NCBI GenBank assembly: GCA_964492555.1
Contig: CAZBKQ010000035.1
Location: 1-27,118 of the forward strand
Direction: 5' to 3'
DNA length: 27,118 nucleotides
Source of the DNA: GCA-2709075 sp964492555
GTDB taxonomy: Bacteria; Pseudomonadota; Alphaproteobacteria; MPNO01; UBA2964
The notes below the pieces were generated by a model that saw only the letters and a list, made by a program, of their open reading frames with translations, searched no databases and was not told the origin of the DNA. How positions within the stretch are numbered: position 1 is the stretch's first letter; the number at the start of each line of letters is the position of its first letter. Below, piece after piece: positions 7,738 through 17,028 of the stretch. The position numbers were made by a program, and so were the translations under genes.

Positions 7738-8568
7738 CTACTTCCGGCGCGTGGCTTTTTTACCCGACTTCTTACCGGCTTTCTTACCCTTGGCTTTTTT
7801 CAGCGCAAAGGGCTGGAAGGTCGGCTTGTAGCTCTTCTCATCGAGGAACTGCTTGAGGCCCGTATTGTACGAATCCTGCGCGTCGCCGACCTTGATCGCC
7901 TGGCCCTTGGCGGCGAGATAATCATAGGACTGGTCGAAATCCATGGTGCGCACCATGCGAACGGCCTGCTTGGTGGCCTTAAGCACGTTCGGGCTTTTCG
8001 CCATCAGCTTGTCGGCAAGCTCCAGCACCTTGCCCTTGAGGTCCTTCTGCGGCACGGCGAAATTGATCAGGCCGATCCGCTCGGCTTCCTTCGCATCAAA
8101 CGCATCGCCCATGCAGGCATAGTATAGCGCGTGACGCGGCAGGATCGTATCCGACACCACCTTGGACACCAGCGCGCCCGGCAGGATGCCCCAGTTCACC
8201 TCGGAGAGGGAGAAGATCGCGTCATCCGCGGCGACAGCGAAATCGACCGCGCAGAGCTGCATGAAGGCGCCGCCGACGCAGTACCCTTCGATCATCGCGA
8301 TGGTCGGCTTGTCGTATTTATACAGCCGTTCCCAGCGCCAGCGGTTGGCGGCCTCCGCCGCGCGTTTTTTCTCATAGGGCTTGCCGTCGGTTTCGCGGAA
8401 GAATTCCTTGAGGTCCTGACCGGCGCTGAAATAACCGCCCTCGCCGCCGATGACGACCACCGCGACACGCGGATCGGATTCCAGATCGCGCAGCGTTTCG
8501 TCCATTTCATAATGCAGCGCGGGGCTCATCGCATTGCGCTTTTCGGGGCGGTTCAGCATCACCCAGGC
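7738..8568 (-). CDS. crotonase-fold enoyl-CoA hydratase/lyase, HCHL-like, 5' end lost in the gap
   Basis: 276 residues are visible. They begin at AWVMLNRPEKRNAMSP, so only about 20 N-terminal residues are missing. The sequence closely tracks hydroxycinnamoyl-CoA hydratase/lyase (feruloyl-CoA hydratase/lyase): AGQDLKEFFRE, KPTIAMIEGYCVGGAF, FSLSEVNWGILPG with the catalytic Glu, and KQFLDEKSYKP. The oxyanion-loop glycine is kept. From memory of the Pseudomonas enzyme, the substrate-phenol contacts Ser123 and Tyr239 align here with Met and Ala, so vanillin-type chemistry is doubtful and another enoyl-CoA is likelier. The last 20 residues form an unusual Lys-rich tail (KKAKGKKAGKKSGKKATRRK). It lies downstream of the acyl-CoA dehydrogenase in the same leftward operon and ends at a strong terminator. 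Confidence 0.88.
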   Translation of the reverse strand, partial: AWVMLNRPEKRNAMSPALHYEMDETLRDLESDPRVAVVVIGGEGGYFSAGQDLKEFFRETDGKPYEKKRAAEAANRWRWERLYKYDKPTIAMIEGYCVGGAFMQLCAVDFAVAADDAIFSLSEVNWGILPGALVSKVVSDTILPRHALYYACMGDAFDAKEAERIGLINFAVPQKDLKGKVLELADKLMAKSPNVLKATKQAVRMVRTMDFDQSYDYLAAKGQAIKVGDAQDSYNTGLKQFLDEKSYKPTFQPFALKKAKGKKAGKKSGKKATRRK

Positions 8569-8668
8569 NNNNNNNNNNNNNNNNNNNNNNNNNNNNNNNN
8601 NNNNNNNNNNNNNNNNNNNNNNNNNNNNNNNNNNNNNNNNNNNNNNNNNNNNNNNNNNNNNNNNNNNN
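8569..8668. other. assembly gap of 100 Ns
   Basis: Exactly 100 unknown bases, the usual placeholder for a gap of unspecified size. It separates the acyl-CoA dehydrogenase from the crotonase. The missing pieces (about 30-40 C-terminal residues of the first, a start codon and about 20 residues of the second) need at least roughly 150 nt, so the true gap is probably longer than shown. Reading through it as one protein is an artefact. Confidence 0.98.
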
Positions 8669-9723
8669 TCCAGCGGCAGATCGGTGGTCAGCCCGATCCC
8701 GCCATGGACCTGCAGCGCGTCGTCGCAGGTCTTGAAGGCGTGTTCGTCGCCCGCGATCTTGCACATATAGGAATCGAAGCGGATATCCTCGCCCGCATCC
8801 GCCCGCGCCGCCGTGGCGTAAACAAACTGGCGCAGCATCTTGGTCTTCATCCAGGCGTCGATCAGCGGGAACTGCACGCCTTGGCGCGCGGACAGTTTCT
8901 GGCCGAACGTTTCGCGCTCATTGGTGTATTTCCCCGAAAGCTCCAGACAGCGTTCGGCGACGCCGATGCCGCGCGCGGCATGGCGGATGCGTCCCGCGGT
9001 AATCCAGGTCTGGCCGAATTTGAAACCATCCCCTTCCTCGCCGATGATGTTGGTCGCGGGAATCCTCACATCGGTGAAGGAGAGCTCCCACGGCCTGTCA
9101 TCCATCATGGTTTCCTGCGGCCGCACCAGCTCGACGCCCGGCGTGTCCATCTCCACCAGGAACATGGAAATGCCGCCGCGTGAGCCCTTGGAACGGTCGG
9201 TCGCCGCCAATACCTGCGCGAAATCCGCCTTGTCCGCGCTGGTGATGAAACGCTTATAGCCGTTGATCACATATTCATTGCCGTCGAGAACGGCGGTGGT
9301 CCGCATGCCGCCCGGGTCGCCGCCCGCGTCCGGTTCGGTCTGGGCGAAACAGGCGCGCCGTTCACCGCGAATGACCGGCAGCAGATATTCCTCTTTCTGG
9401 CTGTCATTCAAATGATAGAGCACCGGGCTGACCACGGGGCCGAAAATATGTCCGCCGCGGGTCGGTATGGCGATGGTGCGGCCCATCTCCTCCCACACCA
9501 CGACCTTGGCCAGCAGCGACAGGCCGAGCCCGCCATATTCCTCGGGCACGTCGAACATCCAGAGCCCGATTTCCTTCGCCTTTTCCTCCAGCATCGCGCG
9601 GATATCGGGTTTGAGCTGATGACCCTCATAGGCGTCGCGTTCGATGGGGATGATCTCGTTATCGACGAAACGGCGCACCGTTTCCTTGAGCATCCGCAAT
9701 TCTTCGGGAAGTTCGTAATCCAT
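8669..9723 (-). CDS. acyl-CoA dehydrogenase, 3' end lost in the gap
   Basis: 351 residues are visible from ATG 9723. The layout is the usual flavoprotein: N-terminal helical domain (1-120), beta domain with the FAD/substrate motif CFAQTEPDAGGD at 125-136 and the FITSADKADF segment, and C-terminal helical domain with RNERETFGQ-like YTNERETFGQKL and ALQVHGGIG at 336-344. It ends at LTTDLPL, just before the segment that usually carries the catalytic Glu (the EGT region), which must lie in the gap. It oxidises an acyl-CoA to the trans-2-enoyl-CoA with FAD, passing electrons to ETF. The start is 9 nt after the stop of the acyl-CoA synthetase copy B, so they form one operon. Substrate chain type cannot be inferred. 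Confidence 0.92.
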
Positions 9724-9732
9724 GATCCTGTC

Positions 9733-11817
9733 CTAATCCTCGCGCTTTACCGGGCGCACATCGACCGCGCGCACGCCCTGTCCTTCCGCCCCGACCATCA
9801 GCGGGTTGATCTCCAGATCGGCCAGATGATTGCGATGCGCCGCGAACAGATCCGACAGACCGCAGATCGCCGCGACCAGCGCGTCCATATCGCGGGCGGG
9901 CCTGCCCCGGAATTCGCCGAACAGCGCCTTGCCGCGCAATTCCCCCAGCATATCGCGCGCCGTATCCGCATCGACCGGCAGCATGCGCAGGGACACATCC
10001 TGCATCGCCTCGACCGCGACACCGCCGATCCCGACCACCATGAAGGGGCCGAATTGCGGGTCCTCGCGGGCGCCGATAATGACCTCCAGCCCATCGACCA
10101 TTTCCTGTACCAGGAACCCGTCGATGGTGGCGGAAGGATCCAGCGCGGAAAGCCGGGCCGCCATATCCGCCGCCTCCGCTTTCACCGCATCCGCATCGGC
10201 AAGCCCGAGCGCGACACCGCCGACCTCGGTCTTGTGGCTGGCTTCGGGGGAAACGATTTTCACCGCCACCGGAAAGCCGAATTCCGCCGCCGCTTTCGCC
10301 GCCGCGTCCGCATCCGCCGCCATGACAGATTTGGGCGGGGTGAGATGATGCGCGGACAAGGTCCCGCTCAGCGCATCGCCCTCAAGCGCCGCGGGCCGGC
10401 CATTGGCTTCCGGTAGCGCCGTGATCCCGCGCTGCCGTGCCGCGCCGTAGCGCACGAGGTGCTGCAGCGCCTTGATGGTGGCGTCGATCCCCTGCACGAA
10501 CGGGGTTCTGGTCTTTTCCTGAAAGGCGCGACCGGCCTCGCTGACATTCTGGGCCACACGCGAATAGGCGATGGTCGGCTTGTCGGTCAGGTCATAGACC
10601 TGGGAAAAAACCGTCGGGTCGGCGGGATCGTCTTCGCGAGTCGGCAACTGACCCTGGATCGCCATCAGATCGACCCCGTCATCTACCACCACCTGCTGGC
10701 ACAGCCAGGAGAAGGCCTGATGCCGGTAGGCAATACCGGCGCCGCAATCGATCGGATTCTGTCCGGAAAGCCCCTCGTCTATTTCGGTTTCGCAGGCGGC
10801 GACGGTCTTTTCCGACAGGACCGCCATCTCCGCGCCCTCATCCTCGGCGTAATCGAGGAACAGACCCTTGCCGCCGCCGGAAAAACCGGCCATGGCGATT
10901 TTTGGCCCCTTGGGCCAGCGGCGCTGACGGAAGACCAAAGCCGCCTCGGTCATCTCATCCAGCGAATAGCAGCGGGTGACGCCGTAGCGCTGACAGACGG
11001 CCTTCAGCACCGCGTCATCACTGGCCAGCGCGCCGGTATGGCTTTGCGCCGCTTCCTTGCCGGCGGCGGAACGCCCGACCTTCACCATAAGCACCGGCTT
11101 TTCCGCCTCGAACGCGCGGCGGGTGGCTTCCATAAAGGCGTCGGGGCGCCGGATGCCCTCGACCATGCAGCAGATCATGTTGGTCGCGGGATCGTCGACC
11201 AGGAAATTGATGTAATCGGCGAGATCGAGATTGAGCTCGTTCCCCGACGACACCGCGAAGGAGAAATCCAGCCCGCGGTTATAAGCCCGTTCCAGCCAGT
11301 ACATGAAGGTGCCGCCGGACTGAAACACCACCCCGACATCGCCCGCGCCGAGGCTGCGCACCCGGGTCGCGGGATAAAACAGCTGGTTATTATGCAGCGA
11401 GAGCGCGCCCATGCAGTTCGGCCCGCAGACGACGAGACCTTTTTCATCGCACAGCGCCTTTACCGCATCCGCGCGTTTTCGTCCTTCGGCATCATCCCCT
11501 TCGCCAAAGCGCGCGGCATAGATCAATGCGGCCTTCAGCCCGGCCTCGGTCCCTTCCGCCAGCACGTCGGGAATAAAGGGCGCGGGCACGATGGTCAGCG
11601 CGAGATCGATCTGTTCGGGAATCGATTTGAAATCGGGATAGACCTTCTGGCCCCAAAGCTCGTCCCGGCGCGGATTGATCAGATAGGTCTTGGCCGGAAA
11701 CCCGCCATATTCGAGATTCTGGTATATCGCCTTGGCCCAGCCGCCCCCGCCGGTTTCGGATGCGCCGACGATGGCGACGGTTTTGGGCCGAAAAAACGGT
11801 TCCGCAGAATGAAACAC
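9733..11817 (-). CDS. NDP-forming acyl-CoA synthetase (acetate--CoA ligase family), copy B
   Basis: This 694-residue paralog of the gene at 5552-7630 has the same order: CoA-binding domain (TVAIVGASE near residue 13), ligase-CoA domains, and a C-terminal ATP-grasp (GFPVAVKIVS, LEINPLMV). SHTGAL holds the phospho-acceptor His260. The start is GTG at 11817, preceded by a run of six Gs four nt upstream; no in-frame ATG fits better. It opens a leftward operon with acyl-CoA dehydrogenase and the crotonase, which implies it activates the acid that those two then process. The C-terminal domain is far more similar to copy A than the N-terminal two thirds, including a 78-bp block of 91% nucleotide identity. 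Probably cytosolic. Acid substrate unknown. Confidence 0.92.
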   Translation of the reverse strand: MFHSAEPFFRPKTVAIVGASETGGGGWAKAIYQNLEYGGFPAKTYLINPRRDELWGQKVYPDFKSIPEQIDLALTIVPAPFIPDVLAEGTEAGLKAALIYAARFGEGDDAEGRKRADAVKALCDEKGLVVCGPNCMGALSLHNNQLFYPATRVRSLGAGDVGVVFQSGGTFMYWLERAYNRGLDFSFAVSSGNELNLDLADYINFLVDDPATNMICCMVEGIRRPDAFMEATRRAFEAEKPVLMVKVGRSAAGKEAAQSHTGALASDDAVLKAVCQRYGVTRCYSLDEMTEAALVFRQRRWPKGPKIAMAGFSGGGKGLFLDYAEDEGAEMAVLSEKTVAACETEIDEGLSGQNPIDCGAGIAYRHQAFSWLCQQVVVDDGVDLMAIQGQLPTREDDPADPTVFSQVYDLTDKPTIAYSRVAQNVSEAGRAFQEKTRTPFVQGIDATIKALQHLVRYGAARQRGITALPEANGRPAALEGDALSGTLSAHHLTPPKSVMAADADAAAKAAAEFGFPVAVKIVSPEASHKTEVGGVALGLADADAVKAEAADMAARLSALDPSATIDGFLVQEMVDGLEVIIGAREDPQFGPFMVVGIGGVAVEAMQDVSLRMLPVDADTARDMLGELRGKALFGEFRGRPARDMDALVAAICGLSDLFAAHRNHLADLEINPLMVGAEGQGVRAVDVRPVKRED

Positions 11818-11846
11818 TGTACCCCCCTGAGGTCTTGTTTTGTTAA

Positions 11847-11875
11847 AGTAGAGGCGGGAATCAGGCAGCCGTCAA
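11847..11875 (-). promoter_or_regulatory. candidate promoter of the acyl-CoA synthetase B–dehydrogenase–crotonase operon
   Basis: Read leftward, TTGACG (11875-11870) and TCTACT (11852-11847) are separated by 17 nt. They match consensus at 5 of 6 and 4 of 6 positions. Transcription would begin near 11840, leaving a 5' leader of about 22 nt that contains the G-rich ribosome site before GTG 11817. Confidence 0.5.
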
Positions 11876-11934
11876 CCGGCCTATGGACCGAATCGCCGAT
11901 GCCATTTCAAGAACGCCCGGCAGGCTGTTGATTC
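11858..11934. promoter_or_regulatory. cluster of three GANTC sites
   Basis: GAATC occurs at 11858-11862 and 11890-11894, and GATTC at 11930-11934, all inside the 237-nt divergent spacer. GANTC is the target of the alphaproteobacterial cell-cycle methyltransferase CcrM. A cluster like this is the usual arrangement at methylation-sensitive promoters, although the methyltransferase itself is not in the window. Confidence 0.4.
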
Positions 11935-11945
11935 GTTTGATTATA

Positions 11946-11974
11946 TTGACATCGCCCCATGGTTAACGCATCTT
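11946..11974 (+). promoter_or_regulatory. weak candidate promoter of the M23 peptidase
   Basis: TTGACA at 11946-11951 is a perfect -35, but the best -10 at 17-nt spacing is CATCTT (3 of 6). An 8-bp TTAACCAT on the minus strand, the CtrA half-site sequence, occupies 11959-11966 inside the spacer. Bound there, CtrA would block or reposition polymerase. This is suggestive only. Confidence 0.3.
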
Positions 11975-11990
11975 GGCGGACGTCGAGGGA

Positions 11991-12011
11991 GCCGCCATCT
12001 GGCGGCGTTTT
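11991..12011 (+). terminator. terminator-like hairpin in the leader of the M23 peptidase gene
   Basis: GCCGCC (11991-11996) pairs with GGCGGC (12001-12006) around loop ATCT and is followed by GTTTT. It lies about 50 nt before the TTG start of the peptidase and after the candidate promoter, so it could attenuate transcription or mark the end of an upstream rightward transcript. The stem is only 6 bp. Confidence 0.4.
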
Positions 12012-12054
12012 CTAGCGTAACGTCCCGCAACGGGGCGGATCGGGGTTCCGGAGT

Positions 12055-13404
12055 TTGTTAGAGAAAACCAAACGCAAATTTTTGATGCATGGCGTGCTGG
12101 CAAGCCTTATCGCCTGCCTGTTCGCCGGCGTTTTCTGGTTCGGCCAGCCCGATGAAGGCCATGCCCGCCTGGCGGAGGGCGAACACCCCGTCAAACAGGC
12201 GGCCAGGTTAGCGCCGCTGACCGATACGCAGGCCGCGATGATCGCCCGTTATGTAGAAAACGGCGAAGCGCTGGTGCCGCCGCCCGCGGCCATGGCGGAA
12301 ACCGTGCGCGTCAAGCGCGGCCAGACACTGATGGTGGTCTTGCTGAAAGCGGGCGTCGGCCGGACGGAAGCCCATAACGCCGTCGCCGCCATGCGCAAGC
12401 TGTTCAATCCGCGCGATCTGCGTCAGGGGACGGAAATCGTCATTTACCGCAAGGCGTCGCCGGAGTCCGCGCCAGCCTTTGACGGGTTCGAATTTTCACC
12501 ATCCGCCGCCCGCACGATCATGGTACGGCTCAATGCGGATGAGGCCTTCACCGCGCGGCGGATCGACCGCACGCTGGAACAGGAAGATATTCGTATATCA
12601 GGCAAGATCGGCTCCAGCCTCTATGTCGATGCGAGGAAGGCAGGGGTGCCCGCCGAAATAATCGTCGAAGTCATCCGCCTGTTCAGCTGGGATGTCGATT
12701 TCCAGCGCGATATACATCCGGGCGACGGGTTTGATGTGCTGGCGAACCGCGCGCTGCTGCCTGACGGATCGGTTGCGGATTGGGGCAATGTCCGCTTCGC
12801 GGCGCTGACGCTCGGCGGCAAGACGACCCGGCTTTATCGCTTTGAAAGCAAGAAAAACGGTGTCGAATATTTCGATGAAAAAGGCAAGAGCGCGCAAAAG
12901 GCGCTGATGAAAACCCCGATCAACGGGGCCCGCCTGTCATCGCGTTTCGGCAAACGCCGCCATCCGATTCTCGGCTATACCAAGATGCATCGTGGCATCG
13001 ATTTCGCCGCGCCGCGCGGCACGCCGATTTATGCGGCGGGCAACGGCACCGTGACCTATGCCGGGCGCAAGGGCGGGTATGGCAACTATATCCGCATTCG
13101 CCATAACGGGCGGTATTCGACGGCCTATGCCCATATGAAGGGATTCCGCCGCGGAGTCCGCAAGGGCAAGCGTGTGCGGCAGGGCCAGGTGATCGGCTAT
13201 GTCGGCTCAACCGGGCGATCAACCGGACCGCATCTGCATTACGAAGTGCTGGTGAAGGGCCGTCAGGTCAACCCGCTGCGTATGAAACTGCCGTCGGGCC
13301 GCAAGCTGCAGGGCGTGGAGCTGGCTTCCTTCAGGAAAATCCGCGACCGCGTGGAAAATCGCCTGGCCGCGCTCGCCCCGGTGCAAAAGGCGTCGCTCGA
13401 ATAG
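12055..13404 (+). CDS. membrane-anchored LytM-type M23 metallopeptidase
   Basis: The 449-residue protein begins with a basic stretch KTKRK and a hydrophobic segment at about 13-30, so it is anchored in the inner membrane and faces the periplasm. A LysM/OapA-like region (VKRGQTL onwards, about 84-135) precedes a linker and the C-terminal M23 domain. All zinc and catalytic positions are present: His312 and Asp316 (HRGID), His360 (YAHM), and His393/His395 in HLHYE. It should cut peptidoglycan cross-links during growth or division. The start is uncertain: the only in-frame starts are TTG 12055 and ATG 12085. The TTG keeps the basic flank needed before the membrane segment, but no well-spaced ribosome site is seen for either. 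It converges on clpB. Confidence 0.88.
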   Translation: MLEKTKRKFLMHGVLASLIACLFAGVFWFGQPDEGHARLAEGEHPVKQAARLAPLTDTQAAMIARYVENGEALVPPPAAMAETVRVKRGQTLMVVLLKAGVGRTEAHNAVAAMRKLFNPRDLRQGTEIVIYRKASPESAPAFDGFEFSPSAARTIMVRLNADEAFTARRIDRTLEQEDIRISGKIGSSLYVDARKAGVPAEIIVEVIRLFSWDVDFQRDIHPGDGFDVLANRALLPDGSVADWGNVRFAALTLGGKTTRLYRFESKKNGVEYFDEKGKSAQKALMKTPINGARLSSRFGKRRHPILGYTKMHRGIDFAAPRGTPIYAAGNGTVTYAGRKGGYGNYIRIRHNGRYSTAYAHMKGFRRGVRKGKRVRQGQVIGYVGSTGRSTGPHLHYEVLVKGRQVNPLRMKLPSGRKLQGVELASFRKIRDRVENRLAALAPVQKASLE

Positions 13405-13407
13405 AAA

Positions 13408-13432
13408 AGGGCGTGGAAAAAAACCACGCCCT
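13408..13432. terminator. intrinsic terminator shared by the M23 peptidase and clpB
   Basis: AGGGCGTGG at 13408-13416 pairs with CCACGCCCT at 13424-13432 around a 7-A loop. A short T-rich stretch (CTCCTTTT) follows on the plus strand and TTTTC on the minus strand. It is placed between two convergent stops (13404 and 13456). Confidence 0.8.
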
Positions 13433-13455
13433 CTCCTTTTCAAGATCGAATTTGT

Positions 13456-16050
<2,595 letters not shown>

Positions 16051-16139
16051 GTCCTGCAACTCCCTTCAGAGACATTGCCAAACTGCCCCCTCTAAAGGCG
16101 GGCAAACGCATCGGGACCCTGTGAGGCGTCCCACAATGG

Positions 16140-16168
16140 ATATGGAAATTGAACGTTTGCTTTACAAG
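16140..16168 (-). promoter_or_regulatory. candidate heat-shock (RpoH) promoter of clpB
   Basis: On the minus strand CTTG (16168-16165) is followed after 17 nt by TTCCATAT (16147-16140). This resembles the alphaproteobacterial sigma-32 pattern CTTG-N17-CCCATAT. Transcription would start near 16133, about 80 nt before the ATG. The location between the DUF4167 stop and clpB is what would be expected for independent heat induction of clpB. Confidence 0.55.
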
Positions 16169-16191
16169 ACCGCTAACACGGACAGGACGGG

Positions 16192-16794
16192 TCAGGCAGC
16201 GCCCTGTTGCTCCGCAGCATTCTCCGCAGCGGCGGAATCACCGCTTTCGGAATTGTCGGAAGCGGCGTCGACGGCTTCCGCCCCGTTTCCGTTCTCGGCG
16301 CTATCGTTTTTCGGACGCCTGCGGCCGCGCGGACGGCGCTGCTCACGCAGTAATTCGGGCTGTTCCTGACTGGCGGGATCGGCAGCGGCTTCCGCCGTTT
16401 CGGCCGCCTGTTCACCGCTTTCCTGATTTCCGGAATTTTCGTCCTGGCTGGCGCCGCTCGCCTCCGCCGGCTGTTTCTGGCCATCCGCGCCGTTTTCGGT
16501 ATTTCTCGCCTGCTGCTGATCACCGGCGTTGTTGCTGGCGTTCTGGGCGTTCTGCGCGTTCAGGACACGCAAATAATGTTCGGCATGCTGGAAATAGCCC
16601 TCGGCCCTGATCGGATCTCCGGCCGTCGAGGCCTCCCGCGCAAGCGCCTGGTATTTATCAACGACCTGCTGCGCGGAACCGCGCACCTTTATGTCGGGAC
16701 CGTTGCTATCAAAATTCTGATTGCGGGGCGAACCGCCCCGTCTTCCCCCATTGCCGCGGCCTCTGGACCGCCGGTTATTAGGACCCGATCTCAT
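16192..16794 (-). CDS. DUF4167 domain protein
   Basis: This 200-residue protein has the alphaproteobacterial DUF4167 signature at its N-terminus: MRSGPNNRRSRGR, a Gly/Arg-rich stretch, then SNGPDIKVRGSAQQVVDKY and a DPIRAEGYFQHAEHYLRVL helix (to about residue 85). The remaining 115 residues are low-complexity Gln, Glu, Ala and Asn, ending in a basic PRGRRRP segment and an acidic tail. The basic front suggests RNA binding, but the function is unknown. ATG 16794 is chosen because the family starts there and AGGA precedes it; the frame also extends 22 residues further upstream without family similarity. The position between prmC and clpB is conserved in the class. A GCGCGC hairpin (16881-16898) lies in its leader. 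Confidence 0.88.
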   Translation of the reverse strand: MRSGPNNRRSRGRGNGGRRGGSPRNQNFDSNGPDIKVRGSAQQVVDKYQALAREASTAGDPIRAEGYFQHAEHYLRVLNAQNAQNASNNAGDQQQARNTENGADGQKQPAEASGASQDENSGNQESGEQAAETAEAAADPASQEQPELLREQRRPRGRRRPKNDSAENGNGAEAVDAASDNSESGDSAAAENAAEQQGAA

Positions 16795-16941
16795 TTTTCC
16801 TGTTTCCGGTCTTGCTTCCAATTCCTGTCGTCCCATGCGCCCCGCCCGTGACACCGCCAACGCGATGTCGAACAGTCTTTGCGCGCATCTCCGCGCGCAC
16901 CCGCCGGGGGGGTCGGTTTACAGCCGTTTATGGGACTGAAA

Positions 16942-16971
16942 GGCGTTCAACAGTCATCTGTCCTGAACGCC
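16942..16971. terminator. hairpin after prmC
   Basis: GGCGTTCA (16942-16949) pairs with TGAACGCC (16964-16971), and inside it ACAG/CTGT extends the stem past a CC bulge around loop TCAT. It lies 58 nt beyond the prmC stop. On the minus strand only TTTC follows, so it may be a weak or factor-assisted terminator. Confidence 0.5.
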
Positions 16972-16986
16972 GGGACTCACATTAGA

Positions 16987-17017
16987 GGGGTTTAGCCGCC
17001 ATTCCAACCCCTTTTTT
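16987..17017 (+). terminator. plus-strand terminator-like hairpin antisense to the prmC–DUF4167 spacer
   Basis: GGGGTT (16987-16992) pairs with AACCCC (17006-17011) and is followed directly by T6 on the plus strand. No plus-strand gene ends here, so it would only stop antisense transcription entering prmC. On the minus strand the tail is not T-rich. It may be fortuitous. Confidence 0.35.
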
Positions 17018-17028
17018 CGCTGACCAGA

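Noticed and set aside
7738..9723. A single 661-residue acyl-CoA dehydrogenase–crotonase fusion
   Set aside because: The frame crosses 100 Ns. Both parts lack conserved terminal segments, so they are two truncated genes.
16051..16059. TTG start of clpB three codons upstream
   Set aside because: The ribosome-site GGGAG would touch the TTG, whereas it is well spaced from ATG 16050.
16795..16860. 22-residue upstream extension of the DUF4167 protein
   Set aside because: The family starts at MRxGxNN, and AGGA precedes ATG 16794. The extension has no similarity to the family.
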